Part shown: in pieces, positions 8,530-14,262 of the stretch
Layout: each line of letters starts with the position of its first letter
How positions within the stretch are numbered: position 1 is the stretch's first letter
Assembly: GCA_947174835.1 (NCBI GenBank)
Contig: CAMWKM010000004.1
Location: 1 to 47,255 of the forward strand
Reading direction: 5' to 3'
From: an uncultured Prevotella sp.
GTDB taxonomy: Bacteria > Bacteroidota > Bacteroidia > Bacteroidales > Bacteroidaceae
Length of the DNA stretch: 47,255 nucleotides
Translations under genes and position numbers: made by a program
Notes under the pieces: model-generated
Told to the model about the DNA's origin: nothing
Database searches by the model: none
What the model saw: only the letters and a program-made list of their open reading frames with translations

Positions 8530-8932
8530 CCATCTTCACGCTGAGCCCGTCTTTCGGACGGTGGGAAATACTCGTCTGCAGCGGCAGACAGGTGCTGTGG
8601 GGATACCATATATGGAAAGGCGTTTATCACGCGCTTTGTTCTTGACATCTTGAAAGCCTGAGAAACTAACAAGGACCGTTGAGGAACATCGCAACGATAG
8701 ATGCTCATGGGTATGTTATATGCTGCCCTCAATGTACACATTTATTAATATAGTCCATTCTTCCTTCCTCCAAGAAGGGTGATGTGGCTATATCATAATG
8801 CTTGTGTTGTATGGGGTGTTCTATATGATATATCGGCGTGAGGTCTAAGGTTGCTCGTTCTAACGGTATGGGCAATTCTCAGGCGCCTCAAGATGTGGGA
8901 CGAGCAACTGGTGCAGGTCTCACGTTTTTTTT
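8530..8932 (+). ncRNA. Candidate structured RNA of about 400 nt between the recombinase and the small exported genes
   Basis: The stretch has a promoter at its left end, a strong terminator at its right end and no credible ORF. Visible hairpins include CCGTC-TTTCG-GACGG near 8547, GTCTGC-AGCG-GCAGAC near 8573, TATATCATA/TATGATATA (8789-8797 with 8824-8832), and the terminator stem. I looked for tmRNA (tRNA-like ends, tag ORF), RNase P (GAGGAAAGTCCG) and tRNA T-arms and saw none. It may instead be a long leader for the gene at 9019 if the terminator is conditional: TCACGC at 8536 could pair with GCGTGA at 8836 and disrupt the terminator stem. Identity unknown. Confidence 0.4.
8837..8932 (+). 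terminator. Large two-stem Rho-independent terminator
   Basis: Outer stem CGTGAG (8837-8842) with CTCACG (8919-8924) and inner stem GTTGCTCGT (8850-8858) with ACGAGCAAC (8900-8908), both perfect, followed directly by eight T at 8925-8932. The inner loop holds the palindrome AGGCGCCT. Confidence 0.75.
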
Positions 8933-9018
8933 GTATCATGGTCTTTGCGATAATCAGTGCATTTTTCAGCCGAATTTGGAGACTTATAGGCTAAGCTCAA
9001 AAAATAAAAATCCAAACA

Positions 9019-9630
9019 ATGAAAAAGGTATTGACTTTATTGCTTTTGTTTTCTTTCTTGACTCCGGTTTTGGCTAAAAGCACTTTTACGCTAAAGTCAG
9101 GAGACATTTCTGTGTTGACATCTTCTGGCGAAGCATCTGTTACGTTTGACTACAGTAAAGCAGAATTAGAGGGTAAAGACATCTCTCTTGAAGATTATTT
9201 TGACCAAGAAAGTTATAAAAAGGTTGAAAAATGGGAGCGGGGGCAAGATATGGCTCACAAAGATTTTATTAAACGTTTCAACAAGAAAAGCCCAGGCTTG
9301 AAATTAGTCACAGATTCAAAATCTGCACAATATGATGTTGTCATACAAATTCGGATTATCAATTTGGGTAGTTCGGCAAAAAGTTGGGTTCCCTCAGCTT
9401 TTAAAGCTGGTGCGACAGACGGAGGCGTAACTCTTTATGGAAGATTTATTATCAAAGATAAGAAAGGGAAAGAATTGTGTTCACTGAGATTTACGAATGT
9501 ACAGGGGATGGCAGCTCCAAACATTGAAAGCCGGTTGCTGTTCGCTTATCAGCAGTTGAATGCAGATTTTCAGAAATTTATGAAGAAAGCATCGTCGGTC
9601 GATTCTTCCTCTGACGATGATGATGAATAA
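9019..9630 (+). CDS. Secreted protein of unknown function with an acidic C-terminal tail
   Basis: A 203-aa protein with a Sec signal peptide (KKVLTLLLLFSFLTPVLA, cleavage after LAK or VLA). The mature domain is Lys/Asp rich. The stretch YDVVIQIRIINLGSSAKSW then VTLYGRFIIKDKKGKEL resembles DUF4410-type envelope proteins, in which a modest strand pair precedes a G-x-L-x-D-x-x-x-G-K-E motif; that match is by eye only. The last residues are SSSDDDDE. Base composition is clearly AT-richer than the housekeeping region. It is the first gene of the small exported group ahead of the Cys-rich peptide; linkage to the peptide system is inferred from position. Confidence 0.65.
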   Translation: MKKVLTLLLLFSFLTPVLAKSTFTLKSGDISVLTSSGEASVTFDYSKAELEGKDISLEDYFDQESYKKVEKWERGQDMAHKDFIKRFNKKSPGLKLVTDSKSAQYDVVIQIRIINLGSSAKSWVPSAFKAGATDGGVTLYGRFIIKDKKGKELCSLRFTNVQGMAAPNIESRLLFAYQQLNADFQKFMKKASSVDSSSDDDDE

Positions 9631-9686
9631 AAGAGATAGGCGAAATGCTTGAAAGAGAGTAGCCACGAATTAAAAACTAATTAGTT

Positions 9687-10055
9687 ATGAAAAAAATGAT
9701 GATGAGCGCTCTTGCCATTTGTGTAGTGCTTATGATGCAGTCGTGTTACACGACATCGACTTATGTTGGTAACGCAAAGCCAAGTAGGCCAATGGTGAAA
9801 GTACAAACCGTTCACAATTCTCATTACATCTATGGCCTTATTGGGAATCCTAAGATGAAAGCCAAAGATTTGGTGGATGGGGAAAACGACTACATGGTAA
9901 AACATCAAATGACGTTCCTTGATTATGTGGTCAGCGGGGTGACTTTTGGTATCTACACACCGTCAACCACAACATTTTATGTTCCATATAAAAAGGGAAC
10001 AAAGGCTTCCTCTAAGAAAAAGGGAAAATGGGATGACGATGATGATGATGATTAA
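9687..10055 (+). CDS. Bor-like lipoprotein with a poly-Asp tail
   Basis: A 122-aa protein with lipoprotein signal MKKMMMSALAICVVLMMQSC (lipobox MQSC). The region HYIYGLIG...FLDYVVSGVTFGIYTPSTTTFYV resembles the lambda Bor family pattern GLLGFITLGIYTP, so a small outer-membrane lipoprotein is likely. The tail SKKKGKWDDDDDDD is a Lys cluster followed by seven Asp, encoded by GAT/GAC repeats. It lies 56 nt after the secreted protein and 71 nt before the Cys-rich precursor, with a hairpin in between. Confidence 0.65.
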   Translation: MKKMMMSALAICVVLMMQSCYTTSTYVGNAKPSRPMVKVQTVHNSHYIYGLIGNPKMKAKDLVDGENDYMVKHQMTFLDYVVSGVTFGIYTPSTTTFYVPYKKGTKASSKKKGKWDDDDDDD

Positions 10056-10068
10056 CAAACTGCAAACA

Positions 10069-10101
10069 ATCCTTCCTGCAAATTCATAAAGCAGGAAGGA
10101 T
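10069..10101 (+). terminator. Hairpin between the Bor-like gene and the Cys-rich precursor
   Basis: ATCCTTCCTGC (10069-10079) and GCAGGAAGGAT (10091-10101) form a perfect 11-bp stem with an 11-nt loop. No T-tract follows on the plus strand, so it could act as a weak terminator, or as a processing or stabilising hairpin 5' of the precursor mRNA. Confidence 0.5.
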
Positions 10102-10126
10102 AAAAACTTTGAAAATTAAGAAAAAG

Positions 10127-10453
10127 ATGGAAAAGAACAAAGAACTTCAGACGAGAAGGGAGTTTTTCAAAAGTGCTGCTAAAGGTGCGTTACCAATTCT
10201 TGGTATGGTAGTTTTAGGGCCAACATTGTTGACAAGCTGTGAACGGGACGATGATGAAGAAAGTAGCAGTAATAAATGTGGTGGTAGTTGTAAAGGGAAA
10301 TGTAGTGGTAGTTGTACAGGGAAATGTATGAGTACATGCAAAGGTCTTGCGGTCAGTTCACCGTCATATAGTTTGTGTAAGGGGACTTGCAAAGGAGCCT
10401 GTTATTCCACATGTAAAGGAACCTGTATGGGAAATTCGAAAGGGGGTAAGTAA
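10127..10453 (+). CDS. Tat-exported CXXX-repeat lipopeptide precursor (radical SAM target)
   Basis: A 108-aa protein if started at ATG 10127; the track uses TTG 10109. Residues 9-15 (TRREFFK) are a twin-arginine motif, followed by the hydrophobic segment ALPILGMVVLGPTLLTSC with a lipobox and lipid Cys C38. After an acidic stretch (ERDDDEESSS) come eleven Cys in two blocks: C51, 55, 59, 63, 67, 71 and C84, 88, 92, 96, 100, each spaced CXXX with Gly, Lys, Ser and Thr between. The 12-residue gap after C71 breaks the four-residue register. This is the pattern of the family catalogued as the CXXX repeat radical SAM target protein. The presumed maturation genes follow directly. The chemistry installed on the Cys residues is unknown. 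Confidence 0.85.
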   Translation: MEKNKELQTRREFFKSAAKGALPILGMVVLGPTLLTSCERDDDEESSSNKCGGSCKGKCSGSCTGKCMSTCKGLAVSSPSYSLCKGTCKGACYSTCKGTCMGNSKGGK

Positions 10454-10464
10454 CATTTTTATTT

Positions 10465-10547
10465 AAATAATTCGTGGTTTTTCGGCTTTTAAATGATGGT
10501 TTGTATATCTGTCAAAACAGCATTTTATGAATAGCTACGAATTATTT
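10465..10547 (+). repeat. Inverted repeat between precursor and maturase genes
   Basis: AAATAATTCGT (10465-10475) and ACGAATTATTT (10537-10547) are perfect 11-bp arms around 61 nt. In RNA this would close a stem between the precursor and its maturase and could reduce maturase expression relative to the precursor. Confidence 0.5.
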
Positions 10548-10579
10548 AGTTTTTGTATAATAGTATTGTTCATTTGATT

Positions 10580-11794
10580 ATGTTGGGAATTAAAGGACGG
10601 CAAGGAGAATGGTATGAAGAGACTTCTAAAAACATCACTTTTATTGTGACTAAGGATTGTCAATTAGCTTGCAAGTATTGTTATCTTGTAGGGAAGAACT
10701 CGAAAGAGAAAATGTCTTGGAAAACTGCTAAATTGGCTGTTGATTATATTTTAAGTTGTGAAAAAGAGATGACGGAAACTTCTGTCATATTTGATTTTAT
10801 AGGTGGTGAACCTTTTTTAGAAATCAATCTTGTTGATAGAATTTGTGATTATCTTAAGATACGTATGTATGAATTGAATCACCATTGGTTTAATTCGTAT
10901 CGGTTTAGCTTTACAACGAATGGACTCAATTATGATAGTCCTATGGTACAACAGTTTATAGCAAAGAATTATCATCATCTTAGCATTGTTATCACTATAG
11001 ATGGGAATAAACTCAAACATGATTTGAATCGAATATACAAAATAGTCGGGAAGGGCTCCTATGATGATGTTGTCAAGAATATTCCTCTTTGGTTAGAACA
11101 ATTCCCTGAATCTGGGACAAAAGTAACAATCAGTAGCACAGATATACCATATATCAAGGAAAGTGTATTGCACCTTTATTCTCTTGGCATACATGAAGTG
11201 CACATTAATGTCGTGTTTGAGAATGTATGGAAAGAAGACGATGATCAGTTATTTGAAGACCAGTTGACGCAATTGGCTGATGAAATAATAGACGGTGGGT
11301 ACTATAACGACTATTCTTGTTCATTTTTCTCAGAAAACATAGGAAAACCACTTGATAGGGTTTGGGACAACCAGAATTACTGTGGAGCAGGTATGATGCT
11401 GTCGGTTGATGCTGCAGGCAATTTTTATCCCTGTACTCGTTTCGCTGCCTACTCTCTTCGGTCAAAGAAGCCCATCATCATTGGCAATGTACGGGAGGGA
11501 ATTGATAAGAACAAGTTGCGTCCATTCTTGACGCTTGACCGAACCACGCAGTCGCGACAGGAATGCATTGATTGTGAGGTGGCCAGCGGTTGTGCCTGGT
11601 GCCAAGGTGAGAACTACGATGCAGCCGACACGAACACCATTTACCAGAGGGCAACAGCCATCTGCAAGATGCACAAGGCTCGTGTTCGTGCCAACAATTA
11701 CTACTGGAACAAGCTGTACAGGAAGCTGGAACTGGAGGGTATGCGTGAGGAGTTTGAGAATAGCAAACCGAAGTCAAACGATGTAATCTGCTGA
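10580..11794 (+). CDS. Radical SAM/SPASM peptide maturase, CXXX-repeat target type
   Basis: A 404-aa enzyme from ATG 10580; the track's TTG 10553 would add nine residues. KDCQLACKYC is the CxxxCxxC site binding the SAM-cleaving 4Fe-4S cluster (C27, C31, C34), and FIGGEPF is the GGEP SAM-contact motif. The C-terminal SPASM region has NYCGAGMMLSVDAAGNFYPC, ECIDCEVASGCAWC and AICKMHKA, enough Cys for auxiliary clusters. The neighbouring Cys-rich precursor is the natural substrate, so the family assignment is the radical SAM maturase of CXXX peptides. The first two-thirds of the gene is markedly AT-rich and the rest is not, suggesting a recombinant gene. The second maturase starts 5 nt after the stop. 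Confidence 0.88.
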   Translation: MLGIKGRQGEWYEETSKNITFIVTKDCQLACKYCYLVGKNSKEKMSWKTAKLAVDYILSCEKEMTETSVIFDFIGGEPFLEINLVDRICDYLKIRMYELNHHWFNSYRFSFTTNGLNYDSPMVQQFIAKNYHHLSIVITIDGNKLKHDLNRIYKIVGKGSYDDVVKNIPLWLEQFPESGTKVTISSTDIPYIKESVLHLYSLGIHEVHINVVFENVWKEDDDQLFEDQLTQLADEIIDGGYYNDYSCSFFSENIGKPLDRVWDNQNYCGAGMMLSVDAAGNFYPCTRFAAYSLRSKKPIIIGNVREGIDKNKLRPFLTLDRTTQSRQECIDCEVASGCAWCQGENYDAADTNTIYQRATAICKMHKARVRANNYYWNKLYRKLELEGMREEFENSKPKSNDVIC

Positions 11795-11799
11795 AAGCC

Positions 11800-12729
11800 A
11801 TGTTGCAATACCTTATTATATTATTAGACGAGACGAGTACGTCGTTTTGCCATTATGAGAATGCGAACAAGGAGCGCAAGTTGATTCCTCTTGATGTCTT
11901 GAAGAAAGGCATCCGTTTCGGCATGATGGAGAACCTGATGATTCAGTTTGTCTATCCCGATTATGAACTGCCGAAAGCGTATCAAGAAGTGGTGGAGAGC
12001 ATTGACCACTCGAAGATAAAACCATACGGACAGGCGGGTGCGGACGTACTGATTGTGAATGGCTTTCAGAAGGTGAAGGCAGAGGTGCCTGTTGTGCTAC
12101 GCATTGCCAAGCAGGAACTCTTTGCCCATCAAGAGGAGATAGCCGTAATGTCGGGCGATGTGCCAAGGCTGAATATTGTCTTGACCGATGTGGAAACCTT
12201 TACGGAAGCGGACTTTGAGGCATACAAGAAGGTGCTTGCCGTACTTTCATCGAAGGTGGAAAAACTTTACTTGGATGGCAAATCACCGCAATTGAATATT
12301 CTGACTGACCGCATGATGCTCTCGCAGATGAACAACTGCGGAGCCGGTGACACCAACATTACGTTGGCACCGAACGGGAAATTCTATGTCTGTCCGGCTT
12401 TCTACTATGAAGATGAGGCTGACTGCGTGGGTGACCTGGAGCATGGGCTGGACATCAAGAACAAGCAGTTGTATAAGTTGGAGTACGCACCTATCTGTCG
12501 CCATTGCGATGCTTGGCAGTGCAAGCGTTGCGTGTGGCTGAACCGCAAGACTACGCTTGAGGTGAACACACCGAGCCGTGAGCAGTGTGTCGTAGCACAC
12601 TTGGAGCGTAATGCCTCCAAAGAACTCCTGCAGAACATCCGTAAGCATGGCACGTTCCTCCCCGAACAGGAAGAGATAAAAGAAATAGATTATTTAGACC
12701 CCTTTGATAAAAGAGACACATGGCAGTAA
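11800..12729 (+). CDS. CXXX repeat peptide maturase with a SPASM-like C-terminal domain
   Basis: A 309-aa protein. The first 170 residues have no CxxxCxxC, so this is not itself a SAM-cleaving enzyme. The C-terminal part reads NNCGAGDTNITLAPNGKFYVCPAF, then ICRHCDAWQCKRC and REQCVVAHLERN, parallel to the SPASM domain of the adjacent radical SAM enzyme. It fits the family named CXXX repeat peptide maturase. A reasonable inference is that it partners the radical SAM enzyme, presenting substrate or carrying auxiliary Fe-S clusters. The stop overlaps the next gene by 10 nt, so the operon is tightly coupled. Base composition here is normal for the genome. Confidence 0.85.
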   Translation: MLQYLIILLDETSTSFCHYENANKERKLIPLDVLKKGIRFGMMENLMIQFVYPDYELPKAYQEVVESIDHSKIKPYGQAGADVLIVNGFQKVKAEVPVVLRIAKQELFAHQEEIAVMSGDVPRLNIVLTDVETFTEADFEAYKKVLAVLSSKVEKLYLDGKSPQLNILTDRMMLSQMNNCGAGDTNITLAPNGKFYVCPAFYYEDEADCVGDLEHGLDIKNKQLYKLEYAPICRHCDAWQCKRCVWLNRKTTLEVNTPSREQCVVAHLERNASKELLQNIRKHGTFLPEQEEIKEIDYLDPFDKRDTWQ

Positions 12730-12998
12730 AGAAACTGGTAGGGCAAGTGACCCCTGAAGAGAAGAATGAGATTCAGACACTCTTCGAACGTCGCAACGGA
12801 CTGAACGAGTTGGCAAAGATCCTCACGGCAGACAATGCCGAATTGTATGAGAAATTAGTGAAAGACATAGGCGAGACCGGCACGAAGTTCCAATCGTGGT
12901 GGGATCGTATGGCCGGGAAATACCGGTGGGAGTCGGCTGAGGGCAGCAACTGGGAAATCAACTTCGATACGTGTGAGATTTATTTGGTAACGGTATGA
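12720..12998 (+). CDS. CXXX repeat peptide modification system protein
   Basis: A small soluble protein of 92 aa without signal peptide or Cys pairs. It is mostly helical (EEKNEIQTLFERRNGLNELAKIL) with a Trp-rich stretch (FQSWWDRMAGKYRW) and a short C-terminal strand region. The size and position between the maturase and Tat genes match the accessory family of CXXX peptide systems. It may bind the precursor leader or bridge maturases; that is inference. It overlaps the preceding gene by 10 nt and tatA by 4 nt (ATGA). Confidence 0.75.
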   Translation: MAVKKLVGQVTPEEKNEIQTLFERRNGLNELAKILTADNAELYEKLVKDIGETGTKFQSWWDRMAGKYRWESAEGSNWEINFDTCEIYLVTV

Positions 12999-13186
12999 TG
13001 TCACAACTGTTGTTTATCGGCACCACCGAACTGCTGTTGATTGGTGGGCTGGCCCTGTTGCTTTTTGGCGGCAAGAAACTGCCTGAGATGATGAAAGGTC
13101 TGGGTCAGGGCGTGAAGAGTTTCAAGGAGGGCCTGAACACAATGGAGGAAACTCCGAAAGAGGATGAGCCGTCAGAAGGAGCATAG
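12995..13186 (+). CDS. tatA: Tat translocase subunit TatA
   Basis: A 63-aa protein with one short N-terminal membrane helix (TTELLLIGGLALLLF), the hinge FGGKKLPEMMKGLG, an amphipathic helix (QGVKSFKEGL) and an acidic tail, the standard TatA plan. TatA forms the pore of the twin-arginine translocase in the inner membrane. The gene overlaps the CXXX modification gene (ATGA) and tatC (23 nt). No tatB is present, as in minimal TatAC systems. Being locked into this operon suggests its main job is exporting the adjacent Tat-signal peptide. Confidence 0.93.
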   Translation: MMSQLLFIGTTELLLIGGLALLLFGGKKLPEMMKGLGQGVKSFKEGLNTMEETPKEDEPSEGA

Positions 13187-13961
13187 TCTCTTGACCTTTG
13201 GCGGACATCTGGAGGTGCTCCGCCGAATGCTTTTCCGTATCATTGCGGTAGCAGGTGCTATCGCAATGGTCGTATTCTGCTTCAAGGATGTTACGTGGCG
13301 GCTGTTGCTGGCTCCGAGCGAGTGGGACTTCTGCACTTATCGCTGGCTGGAGCAAGCTATGCAGTGGATTGGCATGGACTTTCACTTCGAAGAGTTCAAT
13401 GTGGACTTGATTGCTACAGACCTATCGAGCCAGTTCATGAAGCACGTCACCACGGCCTGTTATCTGGGACTACTGGGAGCATCGCCTTATATCTTGTATG
13501 AGCTGTTCCGATTCATATCGCCCGCTCTCTACGAAAACGAGCGGAAATATTCAGTGCAGGTGACAAGTATTATTTACGCGCTATTCCTTCTGGGCGTGAT
13601 GATGTCCTATTTCGTGCTGTTCCCCATCTCGTTCCGGTTCCTTGGCACCTACAGCGTGTCGGAACGGGTGCACAGCAATATTACGCTCGACTCGTATGTG
13701 TCGACCTTCGTCACGCTGACGCTCGTCATGGGTGTGGTGTTTCAGTTGCCTGTCATTGTGTTCTTCCTGGGTAAGTTGGGCTTCGTCAGTGCGTCTTTGT
13801 TGTCGCAGTATCGCAAGCATTCCTTCATCGTCATTATGGTGGTGGCGGCCATCATCACGCCCCCTGACCTGATGACACTTATTTTGGTGACCATCCCGCT
13901 CTGTCTACTCTATGAAGTAAGCATCTGGGGCTTGAAATGGGGGAGCCCAAATAAACTATAA
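13164..13961 (+). CDS. tatC: Tat translocase subunit TatC
   Basis: A 265-aa protein with six predicted membrane helices. Conserved features include LTFGGHLEVLRRMLFR at the cytoplasmic N-terminus (signal-peptide recognition), FRFISPALYENERK in the first cytoplasmic loop, and IITPPDLMTLIL near the C-terminal helices. TatC recognises twin-arginine signal peptides and recruits TatA. It is the last gene of the peptide operon and is followed by a strong dyad at 14031-14062. Confidence 0.95.
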   Translation: MSRQKEHSLLTFGGHLEVLRRMLFRIIAVAGAIAMVVFCFKDVTWRLLLAPSEWDFCTYRWLEQAMQWIGMDFHFEEFNVDLIATDLSSQFMKHVTTACYLGLLGASPYILYELFRFISPALYENERKYSVQVTSIIYALFLLGVMMSYFVLFPISFRFLGTYSVSERVHSNITLDSYVSTFVTLTLVMGVVFQLPVIVFFLGKLGFVSASLLSQYRKHSFIVIMVVAAIITPPDLMTLILVTIPLCLLYEVSIWGLKWGSPNKL

Positions 13962-14030
13962 ACATATTGAAAATACATACTATGGAATGCAGCTATAGGA
14001 AAATCCAATGCCATCGTAAACTATACAGAT

Positions 14031-14099
14031 AGTAATTTGTTCGTTGAAACGAACGAATTACTTTCGCCCTTGGTCAATTTGTTCGTTTGAGAAACAAAT
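14031..14099 (+). promoter_or_regulatory. Dyad and direct repeats downstream of tatC
   Basis: AGTAATTTGTTCGTT (14031-14045) pairs with AACGAACGAATTACT (14048-14062); the single mismatch is a G-U pair in RNA. The half AATTTGTTCGTT recurs at 14076-14087, where ATTTGTT and AACAAAT form another dyad. There is no T-tract, so this is either a hairpin ending the tatC transcript or a repeated operator for the GH97 gene. Apart from this and the -7 box at 14232, nothing else was seen in 13962-14262. Confidence 0.5.
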
Positions 14100-14231
14100 C
14101 CTACTAATTTTATACTTTTTTGAGAAAGCAATGCGTCTTCTATCGGCAAGATGGGCGTGGTAAGTGAGATCGTTATACAAAAGCAATAATATCTGATACA
14201 TCAAATGGGAATGAATTTGCGGAATATTTTG

Positions 14232-14239
14232 TATCTTTG
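14232..14239 (+). promoter_or_regulatory. -7 box for the GH97 gene
   Basis: TATCTTTG matches TAnnTTTG and lies 23 nt before the ATG at 14263. A -33 element at normal spacing is not obvious. Confidence 0.6.
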
Positions 14240-14262
14240 CAGCGAACTAAAATGTGGGATAT

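Noticed and set aside
8307-8741. 144-aa minus-strand ORF
   Set aside because: It runs through a promoter and hairpins of the candidate RNA, its C-terminal part is antisense to the recombinase end, and the composition is not protein-like. Kept as an alternative in the RNA finding.
8530-8932. tmRNA, RNase P RNA or tRNA
   Set aside because: No tRNA-like ends, tag reading frame, GAGGAAAGTCCG-type core or T-arm motif was found on either strand.
8838-9077. 79-aa plus-strand ORF
   Set aside because: It begins inside the terminator stem and reads through the start of the secreted-protein gene in another frame.
7250-14262. A complete integrative element with att sites
   Set aside because: I found no matching direct repeats at the edges, and the composition change ends inside a gene, so a single clean insertion is not supported.
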